Origin: an uncultured Treponema sp.
GTDB lineage: Bacteria; Spirochaetota; Spirochaetia; Treponematales; Treponemataceae
Direction of reading: 5' to 3'
Length of the DNA: 15,417 nt
Assembly (NCBI GenBank): GCA_946611835.1
Contig: CAMOEE010000035.1
Span: forward strand, 1 to 15,417
Made by a program: the position numbers and the translations under genes. This document shows positions 1 to 5,967 of this stretch, piece by piece. The notes beneath the pieces are model-generated. The model was not told the origin of the DNA and ran no database searches. It was given only the letters and a program-made list of their open reading frames with translations. Numbering within the stretch: the stretch's first letter is position 1; each line of letters starts with the position of its first letter.

Positions 1-2099
1 GTGACCTCTGATTCAAGACCGCCGACTTTTGTATCGACCATTTCCTGTAATCCGCCGACTTTCTGCGTTACCTCTGATTCAAGGCCTGAGACTTTTGAAT
101 CAACCATATCCTGAAGACCTGTGACCTTTCCGGTAACGGTTTCCTCGATTCCGCTGACCTTCATATCAACGATGTCGTCCAAATCAGCGACTTTATCCGT
201 AACTTTCTGCTCAAGCTCTGAGATTTTTGAATTGACTGTGCTTTCGAGGGAATAAACTTTTTCGTTCAGGCCGCTTTCCATGCCGGAAACTTTTGACTCG
301 ACGATTCCCTGCAGAGAATCAATTTTATCGTTGATACCCGATACAATTTCGTTGACCTTGCCGTCAACATCATAATCGAGGCCAGAGACCTTTGACTCAA
401 CGGTATCAACAAGCATTCCGACCTTTTCATCTACAGTGCCGTTAAGCTCGACAATCTTGTTGTTGACTGTCTGCTCCATAGCCTCAAGTTTGTTCGTGAC
501 TTCGCCCTGCAGGCTTGAAACCTTTCCGTTAACATCCCGCTGGATTTCGCCTACGCTGCTTTCGACTGAACCATGCAAATCATTGACTTTTGTGTCGACC
601 TCGCTCTGGAGACTTGTGATTTTCGTAACGACATCTTTCTGCAAGTCATTGACTTTTGTTTCAACGCCCTGGGCAAGTCCGGTGAATTTCGATACGACAC
701 CGCTCTGAAGCTCCTCAAATTTGCTTTCGATTCCGCCTGTGAGATTGGCAAGCCTTGTCTCGACATTTTCAGCCATGCTGGAAACTTTTGTCTCAACCTC
801 AGTCTGTTTTTCAGTGATTTCACTGGTGAATGTTGAAACCCTTGTGTTGACTTCTGCCTGCATTCCGTTGATTTTTGACTCAACCGCAGACTTAAATGTT
901 TCAAGATGCTTGTCCGAGATTTCCTGATATTTTGCGTAAGCCGCTGATTCCCGTGCATCCGCAGCCTGAACAGCCTTGTCGAAGAGCTTTCCGTAGCGTT
1001 CCTGAATTGTCTGAAGCTGCTGGCCGAGTTTTTCCCGCAAGGTTTCGAGCGTTTTTCCGTTTCCGTTGTTTTCTGCCGCAAGTTCCTTTGATGTTGTCTT
1101 TGCTGAAGCAAGGGCATCTCCCAAAGTCTGACGGAGTTCCGCATTGCTTGCGTTGAGCTGTTCCCGGAGAAGCTTTGACTTTTCTTTGAGGGATGAATCA
1201 AGCTGATTGATGTCAGAATCGACATTTTCTGAGATTGCCTTGACCTTCTGCTGGATTTCAGATTCGAATTCGGCGATTTTGTCTTCGCCGGCTTTTCTGG
1301 TGGCAAGAATCTGTGACTGAATCTGATTTGCAAGCTGACTTGTCTGCTCATCGATTACTTTAAGGACATCTGACTTACGGAGTTCCGCAGCCTCGTTAAG
1401 CTTGTTGAATGCCACATCCTCAAGAGACTCAGCTTTTGTGGCCGCAGTCTGATATGCCTCGTGAATGTCGTTTTCGATGCTCTGCAAAAGTTCCCGGGCC
1501 TTTTCTTCGGCTGAAACTGTCGCATCTTCGAGACTCTGGGCACGCTCTTTGTACTGGTTAAGAAGCTCCGTTCCGATGAGCTTAAGGCTTTCGTTGTTTC
1601 GTTTTGTAAATTCGCTGCTGATTTCAGGGATTCTTGAATCAAGATTCTCAACTGCCTTTTCCTGAGAAGCGATTCGTGAATTAAGTTTGTCGATAATGAC
1701 GGATTCTTTTTTGATTCGGACAAGGTTTTCCTCGACATTTGCCGTCATTTCCATGAGTTCCTGGACCAGACTTCCATAAGCCTCGATTTTCTGCCCGATT
1801 GAATTTACTTCGTCGAACTGCTTGTCAAAATTTTTGCTCTCCTTTGCGAAGTCCTCAATCTGACCTTCGAGCCTTTTTACGGCTGCAACGGCCTCTGCCT
1901 GCTGGGTAGCCAGGTTTGCCGAGAGGGAATTGAGTTTTTGAGCCTGCTGATTAAAAAAGGAGTCAAACTCTTCGATTCGTTTGTCGGCATATCGCCGGAC
2001 TTTATCCATTGAATTACTGTCCCGGTCAAGATTTCGGGAAACAAGAACGACGGCGACAGACGCCAGGACTGACAACAATACAGCAACGGTAATTAACAC
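1..2099 (-). CDS. SpiroCoCo-like membrane-anchored coiled-coil protein, C-terminus cut by window edge
   Basis: A single frame is open from a GTG at 2099 to base 1, giving 699 complete codons with no stop. A TAA in the same frame lies just upstream (2105-2103), so GTG is the first usable start, and a GGTGGGG Shine-Dalgarno-like run sits about 8 bases before it. Residues 3-20 form one hydrophobic segment (ITVAVLLSVLASVAVVLV), followed at once by charged residues, which suggests a signal anchor. The rest is almost wholly predicted coiled coil: mixed Glu/Gln/Lys/Ala-rich heptads to about residue 430, then regular 11-residue repeats. There are no enzymatic motifs and no obvious globular domain. 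Long proteins of this kind are annotated in treponemes as SpiroCoCo, with unknown role; a structural or cytoskeletal role would be inference. It starts 50 bases after the HAD gene and may have its own promoter. Confidence 0.85.
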   Translation of the reverse strand, partial: MLITVAVLLSVLASVAVVLVSRNLDRDSNSMDKVRRYADKRIEEFDSFFNQQAQKLNSLSANLATQQAEAVAAVKRLEGQIEDFAKESKNFDKQFDEVNSIGQKIEAYGSLVQELMEMTANVEENLVRIKKESVIIDKLNSRIASQEKAVENLDSRIPEISSEFTKRNNESLKLIGTELLNQYKERAQSLEDATVSAEEKARELLQSIENDIHEAYQTAATKAESLEDVAFNKLNEAAELRKSDVLKVIDEQTSQLANQIQSQILATRKAGEDKIAEFESEIQQKVKAISENVDSDINQLDSSLKEKSKLLREQLNASNAELRQTLGDALASAKTTSKELAAENNGNGKTLETLREKLGQQLQTIQERYGKLFDKAVQAADARESAAYAKYQEISDKHLETFKSAVESKINGMQAEVNTRVSTFTSEITEKQTEVETKVSSMAENVETRLANLTGGIESKFEELQSGVVSKFTGLAQGVETKVNDLQKDVVTKITSLQSEVDTKVNDLHGSVESSVGEIQRDVNGKVSSLQGEVTNKLEAMEQTVNNKIVELNGTVDEKVGMLVDTVESKVSGLDYDVDGKVNEIVSGINDKIDSLQGIVESKVSGMESGLNEKVYSLESTVNSKISELEQKVTDKVADLDDIVDMKVSGIEETVTGKVTGLQDMVDSKVSGLESEVTQKVGGLQEMVDTKVGGLESEV
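6..797 (-). repeat. 24 tandem 11-residue (33-bp) coding repeats
   Basis: From the Val codon at 797 down to base 6, the coiled-coil protein reads as 24 consecutive 11-residue units without a gap. The consensus is V-x-x-K-V-x-x-L-x-x-x. Examples are VESKVSGLDYD, VNSKISELEQK, VDSKVSGLESE and VDTKVGGLESE. The next unit begins at base 5 and runs off the window. Two further units (VESKINGMQAE, VNTRVSTFTSE) precede the run, separated from it by one 7-residue insert (ITEKQTE). Hydrophobics at positions 1, 5 and 8 of each 11 give the hendecad pattern, which favours a straight or slightly right-handed coiled coil. The DNA shows the same 33-bp period but the units are diverged, so this is an old expansion. 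Confidence 0.85.
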
Positions 2100-2148
2100 T
2101 TTTTATCCCCACCCAAACTCATATTTTTTAATAAGTTAAAGCATTACA

Positions 2149-2177
2149 ATTATATCATAAAATTGAGAAACTGGCGA
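2149..2177 (-). promoter_or_regulatory. candidate sigma70-type promoter for the coiled-coil gene
   Basis: On the minus strand, TCGCCA (2177-2172) is followed after exactly 17 bases by a perfect TATAAT (2154-2149). The -10 box overlaps the TAA stop of the HAD gene. Transcription would start near 2142, giving a leader of about 43 bases before the GTG at 2099. The -35 box matches 4 of 6 consensus positions. The region is AT-rich, so a chance match is possible. Confidence 0.4.
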
Positions 2178-2818
2178 TAGTTTGAGAATGAAATATTGGC
2201 TTCTTTGATTTTTTTGCTGAAGATTTTTTTGATTGGTGAGACTATGATTGCGCTTTTCATGCCGGCATAGTTTGCACCGCGGACATCGAATTTGACGCTG
2301 TTTCCAACATAGAGAATCTGGCCTGGTTCGAGGTCAAGGGCAATCGACATGATTCCGAAAGGATATTTTGACGGCTTGAGGGCGCCGATTTCTTCTGTGC
2401 CGAGGATGAGGTCGCAATAGGGGATAAGACCCCAGATGTCGCCTTTTTGATCGGGCGGGAAATCAGAAAGAAGGGCGATTTTGTAGCCTTTTTCGCGCAG
2501 GGCCTTGAATGTATCGAAGACATGCTTGAAAGGCTTGATTTTTTTGAAATAAGGACGGAGACCATCGTAAGCAATGACTTTAATCATGGCCTTTGCCCGA
2601 TTTGAAGAGCAGCCAAGCTCCGAAGCGAGAAGCCGTGCCTGATACTCGTAAAAGTCTGGGAGAGGGGCCGTTCTGTGCATGATTTTGCGGACTTTATTGT
2701 AGTGAAGATAGAAACGGAAATGCCTGATGATGTAAGGAACAAGCCTCCAGTAAAGAGAAAGGGATGGATAAAGGGTACCGTCAATGTCAAAAGCAACAGC
2801 CTTGATGTCAGCAAGCAT
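2150..2818 (-). CDS. HAD-superfamily phosphatase (phosphoglycolate phosphatase-like)
   Basis: This 222-residue cytosolic protein has the HAD catalytic signature. Motif I is FDIDGT, with nucleophile Asp11 and acid/base Asp13. Motif II is LLSDF, with Ser118. Lys148 (ALKPS) is the likely motif III lysine. Motif IV is YVGNSVKFDVRGANYAGM at about residues 170-187, with Asp178 retained. The usual first acidic residue of motif IV is Asn173 here. Residues of about 18-95 between motifs I and II would form a helical C1-type cap. Length fits small-molecule phosphatases of the Gph/YjjG/PpaX type, but the substrate cannot be told from sequence. The ATG at 2818 gives motif I close to the N-terminus, as is usual, but has no clear Shine-Dalgarno sequence. 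It lies between the Bro-N insertion and the coiled-coil gene, and neither suggests a pathway. Confidence 0.85.
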   Translation of the reverse strand: MLADIKAVAFDIDGTLYPSLSLYWRLVPYIIRHFRFYLHYNKVRKIMHRTAPLPDFYEYQARLLASELGCSSNRAKAMIKVIAYDGLRPYFKKIKPFKHVFDTFKALREKGYKIALLSDFPPDQKGDIWGLIPYCDLILGTEEIGALKPSKYPFGIMSIALDLEPGQILYVGNSVKFDVRGANYAGMKSAIIVSPIKKIFSKKIKEANISFSNYRQFLNFMI

Positions 2819-2827
2819 AACTGTTTA

Positions 2828-2833
2828 ATTATA
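2828..2833 (-). promoter_or_regulatory. candidate -10 box close to the HAD start
   Basis: A perfect TATAAT lies on the minus strand 9 bases before the ATG at 2818. No convincing -35 box lies 16-18 bases upstream; the sequence there is a T-run next to the direct repeat. If used, the transcript would begin only about 3 bases before the start codon, so the mRNA would be nearly leaderless. That would agree with the absence of a Shine-Dalgarno sequence. The stretch is very AT-rich, so it may be chance. Confidence 0.25.
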
Positions 2834-2848
2834 TATTAAGATTGCAAA

Positions 2849-2868
2849 AAAATCTATTGCTTTTGTAT
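2849..2868. repeat. 20-bp direct repeat, copy downstream of the Bro-N gene
   Basis: The plus-strand sequence AAAATCTATTGCTTTTGTAT is identical to 3740-3759. Flanking bases differ on both sides (A/G before, G/C after), so the repeat is exactly 20 bp. This copy lies 3 bases after the Bro-N stop codon and is non-coding. Confidence 0.95.
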
Positions 2869-2871
2869 GAA

Positions 2872-3723
2872 TTAGAAATCTTCGCTGGAATCAGTGCCAT
2901 TTGAAAAAGGCAACTGTCTGATACCAAGTTCCTTCGCATTTTTGGGCGAAATAGCTTCGCTACCACGCTTTTTCAGGGATAATCGTGCATCTCGTGCTAC
3001 TTCCGCCCCCGAAACTGCAACTTTTGCATTCTCGACAAAAGTAGAAGGATTCTGGTTTTTGGATAATTCAGTTGCCGATGCCTCTGCAAGCATGTTCAAA
3101 ATCAACTCAATGTTCGTCATATTGTCACGCAGGTTTTCTTTTTTTAAGCCTTTGTATTGCTTGTATTCCTTTGACGACATTCCAGCCCATGTACGATACA
3201 TCAAATCCGTCAACATGGAATATTCCTCACCCTCGTTTAAGCCTGACCTGTTCCATTCGTCAGTAAGAGCCTTTCGAACCTCTATTGATTTTATCCGTTG
3301 ATTTATCCAGTTTTCGCTGTAGCCCAAGTTGCGGTAATTTCGGACTGCCCTGTCAATTGAAAGCTCTGGGTCAACGGACTCGTCAAGGATTTCTGCTCCG
3401 ACCTTAGACAACCACACTTTGAATGGCTCTGCTTTTTTACCAGGAACTGACTGAATAATGCGTAAAAGTTGCTGTACATCTGCGACATCAGTCAAGCGCA
3501 TTTTTCCGTCAGTAGCGGGGAGTTTCAAAGCGTTACAATTTGTAACGGTTTCATTTCCTTCATCTTTGAGCCGTTTTTTTAAGACACGCCAATATGTTTG
3601 AGGGTTTTCACTTTCAGTAAGAACGGCGATAACATCAACGATAGCAAAATACCACTTTTCCTGTTCCGGATCCCAGACAGAACGGATTTTATCGTTTCCA
3701 AATATTTGAATTTTAGTCTGCAT
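2872..3723 (-). CDS. Bro-N domain protein (phage antirepressor-like)
   Basis: This 283-residue protein opens with a Bro-N type domain at about residues 8-110. It has IRSVWDPEQEKWYFAIVDVI, then a YWRVLKKRLKDEGNE stretch, NCNALKLPATDGKMRLTDV and an AEPFKVWL segment. Bro-N domains occur in baculovirus BRO proteins and phage antirepressors and bind DNA. The C-terminal half (LGYSENWINQRIKSIEVRKA, then LKKENLRDNMTNIELILNML) matches my memory of a family common in gut and rumen bacteria, annotated as BRO family, antirepressor or DinD-like. Its function outside phages is unclear. The start is supported by a strong AGGAAGG site (3734-3728) 4 bases before the ATG. No promoter is visible between it and the TonB-like stop 21 bases upstream, so it probably rides on ton-operon transcription. 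It is unrelated in theme to its neighbours and is flanked by 20-bp direct repeats, which suggests acquisition. Confidence 0.85.
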   Translation of the reverse strand: MQTKIQIFGNDKIRSVWDPEQEKWYFAIVDVIAVLTESENPQTYWRVLKKRLKDEGNETVTNCNALKLPATDGKMRLTDVADVQQLLRIIQSVPGKKAEPFKVWLSKVGAEILDESVDPELSIDRAVRNYRNLGYSENWINQRIKSIEVRKALTDEWNRSGLNEGEEYSMLTDLMYRTWAGMSSKEYKQYKGLKKENLRDNMTNIELILNMLAEASATELSKNQNPSTFVENAKVAVSGAEVARDARLSLKKRGSEAISPKNAKELGIRQLPFSNGTDSSEDF

Positions 3724-3739
3724 CGTTCCTTCCTGATGG

Positions 3740-3759
3740 AAAATCTATTGCTTTTGTAT
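3740..3759. repeat. 20-bp direct repeat, copy at the 3' end of the TonB-like gene
   Basis: This copy is identical to 2849-2868. Read on the minus strand it covers the last codons of the TonB-like gene (Gln-Lys-Gln, then TAG at 3747-3745) and a few bases beyond. The coding constraint on this copy makes it the likely original target. Confidence 0.95.
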
Positions 3760-4905
3760 CGTGTAATCAAACTTTGCGCTGCCGTCGTAGCTTGCGGCCT
3801 GGAATCTCCAGCGGGAAATTTGCTCACGGATTTCCATTGAAACAAGGGAAGGAAGAATGTCCGGGGAGATTTTTACGCTGGTGACAGGAACATTTCCGCC
3901 TGCCATAACAGTGAATGAAACTGTGAGCCTTTTTGTGCTGTCAATAAGGGCCGAGGCTTCTTTTGAAAGGGTGATTTTTGGCTCGGCAGGCTCCAGAAGG
4001 ACTCTCGGAGTTCCGTCTGTCATCTGGATGGTGGTTTTTCCGTCTGAAGATGAGCCAGTGTTAGCCGTGACTGAAGAAGATACTCCGTTTGCTGAAGAAG
4101 AATATGCCTTTGCCGAAAGCACACCAGCCAAAGCGTTTGAAGTCGAGCTGCTTGCACTTTTCCCTGCAGCTGATTTTGAACTGCTGGAAGCTGCACTTGC
4201 CGCCGTCGAAGTATTGTTTGATGAAGAAGCCGCATTTCCTGAGAAAGTGCTTTGATTTGAAGGATTTGAATTCGTGTTTTTTGCGACCGCAGCTGGACTT
4301 GAAGAGCTGGAGCCTTCAATGTCATCAAACTGGGACCAGTCGAATTCTTTTTTTGGAGCCTTTTTCTGCTGCTGCTCCGCCATAAGCTCTTCCATGCTCT
4401 TTTGAAGCTGCTGCTCCACCATTTTAGGCTGTTCGACCTGCCTGGTCTGAGCCTGTTTGGTCGATTTTGCAGGGGCAGGTTTTGCAGGTTTTGCAGGTTT
4501 TGCAGGTTTTGCAGGCTTTGCTGTCTCGGCTGCCTTTTTTGGCTCATTTTTTTTCACTTCCTGTTTTGCCGGAGACGGGGCGTTGCGGGGTGCCCCCGCA
4601 GAGGGGGTAGCGGAAGACTGCGAAGCAGGCTGGAGTGAGGGGGAGACTTCCCCCTGTGCTACATTTTTCTGCGTTTGTGTGCTTTCAGTTTTCTGTGGCT
4701 GTGAACTTTCCGTTTTCAGTTTTCCACTTTCAACTTTCTTTGCACTTTCAACTTTCTGGGGTGCATCCAGGCGGATTTTTATCGTCTTGAATGGCTTTGG
4801 CGCAAAAAGACTTGCCCCAAAATAGAAAAAGAGAAAAATCAGAATCCATACTGCAATCGTGCCCAGGGCTCCTGCCAGGGCGGGCTTTTGCTGAACTTCC
4901 GTCAT
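3745..4905 (-). CDS. TonB-like energy transducer
   Basis: This 386-residue protein has TonB/TolA architecture. A short cytoplasmic N-terminus is followed by one membrane helix (about 12-34), a long low-complexity periplasmic linker and a small C-terminal domain (about 310-386; IREQISRWRFQAASYDG resembles the TonB C-terminal fold). The linker contains a Lys/Glu/Ser repeat (50-80), a GC-rich-encoded Ser/Pro/Ala part (83-107), an AKP run (129-147), a Gln-rich helix (about 158-182) and a Ser/Ala/Asn tract (199-290). By position directly after ExbB and ExbD, it should pass proton-motive-force energy to an outer-membrane partner, probably the barrel encoded upstream. Its ATG overlaps the ExbD stop (ATGA), so translation is likely coupled. 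The membrane helix has no histidine, unlike the Ser/His helix of enterobacterial TonB. TolA-like is the main alternative. Its 3' end is the apparent target of the Bro-N insertion. Confidence 0.8.
   Translation of the reverse strand: MTEVQQKPALAGALGTIAVWILIFLFFYFGASLFAPKPFKTIKIRLDAPQKVESAKKVESGKLKTESSQPQKTESTQTQKNVAQGEVSPSLQPASQSSATPSAGAPRNAPSPAKQEVKKNEPKKAAETAKPAKPAKPAKPAKPAPAKSTKQAQTRQVEQPKMVEQQLQKSMEELMAEQQQKKAPKKEFDWSQFDDIEGSSSSSPAAVAKNTNSNPSNQSTFSGNAASSSNNTSTAASAASSSSKSAAGKSASSSTSNALAGVLSAKAYSSSANGVSSSVTANTGSSSDGKTTIQMTDGTPRVLLEPAEPKITLSKEASALIDSTKRLTVSFTVMAGGNVPVTSVKISPDILPSLVSMEIREQISRWRFQAASYDGSAKFDYTIQKQ
4475..4519 (-). repeat. five tandem 9-bp units coding Ala-Lys-Pro repeats
   Basis: On the plus strand the unit is GCAGGTTTT, repeated four times exactly from 4475 to 4510, then once as GCAGGCTTT (4511-4519). 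In the TonB-like frame this codes the AKP run at about residues 129-147. A 9-bp period keeps the frame, so slippage would change linker length by three residues per unit without breaking the gene. Confidence 0.9.
4585..4654. repeat. GC-rich cluster of small palindromes inside the TonB linker
   Basis: Within 70 bases lie several hairpin-forming palindromes: GCGGGG/CCCCGC (4585-4590 with 4594-4599), CCCCC/GGGGG (4593-4597 with 4603-4607), CTGC/GCAG (4618-4621 with 4625-4628) and GGGGGA/TCCCCC (4639-4644 with 4649-4654). The stretch is far more GC-rich than the surrounding coding DNA by eye. It codes about residues 83-107 of the TonB-like linker (Ser/Pro/Ala-rich). It resembles a REP or RPE-type intergenic palindromic element captured in frame, but no second copy lies in this window. 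Confidence 0.55.
4681..4757. repeat. degenerate GAAAGTTGAAAGT-type purine-rich repeat in the TonB linker
   Basis: Read on the minus strand, this stretch is a chain of near-repeats: AGAAAGTTGAAAGTG occurs twice, followed by GAAAACTGAAAACGGAAAGT and later a GAAAACTGAAAGC. In the TonB-like frame it gives the KVES/KVES/KTES/KTES-like residues at about 50-75. The base pattern looks like intergenic simple-sequence DNA and not like normal codon usage. Confidence 0.6.
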
Positions 4906-5309
4906 TTATCGCTTGTCCTGAGATTTACGCTGACAAAGCCCTGGGAGCGGAGCACATCAAAAACTTTGACGACTGAACCGTTGGTGACATTTTCGTCGGC
5001 TTCGAGGGTGACGGGGTATTCTTCCTTTTTTTTGCCCCCGGTGTCGAAAGAAGCGAGTTTTTTGCCCAGGGTTGAGAAGGAAACCTGCTCGTCATTGAAC
5101 CACATCTTGCCGTTTGACTGCATGGTTATCGTGATTCCTGCGATTTCTGCCCCCTGAGCCGTGCTGCTTTCGGGCAAGTTCACATTTATCGCCGGAAGAA
5201 TGGCAAAAGTGGTCGAAACCAGGAAGAAGAGAATCAGCTGAAATACGACATCAATCATTGGCGTGAGGTCAACGGCCGTGCCACGCTTTTTTCGGTTTGA
5301 TACTTTCAT
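4902..5309 (-). CDS. exbD: ExbD-type biopolymer transport protein
   Basis: This 135-residue inner-membrane protein has the ExbD/TolR layout. A basic cytoplasmic N-terminus (KVSNRKKRG) leads to the signature VDLTPMIDVVFQLILFFLVS at residues 13-32, then a periplasmic domain (about 45-135). Asp20, in the PMIDVVF motif, is the conserved membrane aspartate that carries protons in this family. With ExbB it should form the proton-driven motor that energises the TonB-like protein. Length is typical for the family (about 130-145). It starts 9 bases after the ExbB stop; an AGGGA ribosome binding site overlaps that stop. Its own TGA overlaps the next ATG by 4 bases. Confidence 0.93.
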   Translation of the reverse strand: MKVSNRKKRGTAVDLTPMIDVVFQLILFFLVSTTFAILPAINVNLPESSTAQGAEIAGITITMQSNGKMWFNDEQVSFSTLGKKLASFDTGGKKKEEYPVTLEADENVTNGSVVKVFDVLRSQGFVSVNLRTSDK

Positions 5310-5318
5310 CAGGAATCC

Positions 5319-5930
5319 CTACATCACCCGGCCGGTAAGCCTCAGAATCAGTTTTGTTACGGTTCCTTCCATTTCGGAAACGCATTTGTCAGCCTTGCGG
5401 GAGAGGGCGTTGCTGAAAATGAGGGAAGGAATGGCTACGAAAAGACCTGCGGCCGTAGTCATAAGGGCTTCGGAAATGGAACTTGCCAGAACGGCCGGAT
5501 TTCCCATAGTGCCGCCAGAGCCGAGAACGCCGAAAGCCTTGATGTTTCCGGTTACGGTTCCGAAAAGGCCAAGAAGGGTTGAGATGTTTGCGATTGTGCT
5601 GAGCAATGTGAGCCAGTGGTCAAACTGAGGGGCCACGGCATCAATCTCGCACTGGACGATTTCCCGCATGTCATCTTCGGTGAGTTTGCGGCAGTTCAGG
5701 GCTTTTTTTACGACCTGGGCCAGCGGGGTGCCTGTCTGAGTGCAGAAAGCCTCGGCAGCAGAGAATTCGCCGCTTACCAGGACTTCTTCAAGATTTTTGC
5801 GAAGCTCCCGGTCACGCTTTTTGACGGAAGCGAAGTAGACAAGACGCTCGATGATGATATAGGTGGCAAAAATGCCGCAAACAAGGATTGGAATCATGAG
5901 GATTCCGCCTGACTTTAACATATTAAACAT
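5319..5930 (-). CDS. exbB: ExbB/TolQ/MotA-family proton channel protein
   Basis: This 203-residue protein has three membrane segments, at about 8-30, 106-128 and 150-176. A charged cytoplasmic loop separates the first two, as in ExbB/TolQ. Conserved family stretches are visible: LLGLFGTVTGNIKAF (119-133) and SEALMTTAAGLFVAIPSLIF (153-172). It forms the pentameric channel around ExbD. The frame is open back to 5999, but the ATG at 5930 is preferred. It has an AGGTG site about 6 bases upstream, puts the first helix near the N-terminus as expected, and avoids overlap with the barrel gene that ends at 5968. ExbB rather than TolQ or MotA is chosen from the downstream ExbD and TonB-like genes. Confidence 0.92.
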   Translation of the reverse strand: MFNMLKSGGILMIPILVCGIFATYIIIERLVYFASVKKRDRELRKNLEEVLVSGEFSAAEAFCTQTGTPLAQVVKKALNCRKLTEDDMREIVQCEIDAVAPQFDHWLTLLSTIANISTLLGLFGTVTGNIKAFGVLGSGGTMGNPAVLASSISEALMTTAAGLFVAIPSLIFSNALSRKADKCVSEMEGTVTKLILRLTGRVM

Positions 5931-5948
5931 ATTTTCACCTGCTCGAAT

Positions 5949-5964
5949 GCTGAAAAATGTCAGC
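5949..5964. other. small hairpin between barrel gene and exbB
   Basis: GCTGA (5949-5953) and TCAGC (5960-5964) form a perfect 5-bp stem with a 6-base loop, in the 37-base gap between the barrel stop and the exbB start. On the minus (transcribed) strand no T-run follows, so it is not a convincing terminator. It could protect mRNA ends or tune relative expression, but it is short enough to be chance. Confidence 0.25.
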
Positions 5965-5967
5965 TTT

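Larger units (their letters stand above)
2849..3759. mobile_element. putative single-gene insertion bounded by 20-bp direct repeats
   Basis: Two exact 20-bp direct repeats enclose 871 bases that hold just one gene, with its own ribosome binding site and almost no other sequence: 16 bases before the ATG and 3 after the stop. The repeat copy at 3740-3759 is the 3' end of the TonB-like gene, including its last codons and TAG stop. The simplest reading is that the segment inserted at this 3' end and duplicated the target, leaving the upstream gene intact. There is no transposase, integrase or terminal inverted repeat, so the mechanism is unknown. It may be a remnant of a larger integrated element, with the repeats as attL/attR-like ends. 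Confidence 0.55.

Noticed and set aside
6..797. 33-bp periodic repeats that could be taken for a CRISPR or non-coding minisatellite
   Set aside because: The units are contiguous, diverged and in frame, with a clear 11-residue protein pattern; there are no identical repeats separated by unique spacers.
436..1738. Several open frames on both strands inside the coiled-coil gene
   Set aside because: They are by-products of the repetitive codon pattern, lack ribosome binding sites and give Ser/Arg/Phe-rich sequence unlike real proteins. The frame from 2099 is open throughout and makes a coherent coiled coil.
2093..2122. Nine-codon ORF (ATG at 2122) whose stop overlaps the GTG start of the coiled-coil gene, a possible leader peptide
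   Set aside because: It has no ribosome binding site and no attenuator-like structure or codon run; the GGTGGGG inside it is better read as the ribosome binding site for the GTG.
2849..3759. Integron gene cassette with attC site
   Set aside because: The 20-bp repeats and their surroundings show no attC core (GTTRRRY) or long imperfect palindrome, and no integrase is present.
2849..3759. Insertion sequence
   Set aside because: The enclosed protein is a Bro-N type DNA-binding protein and not a transposase, and there are no terminal inverted repeats.
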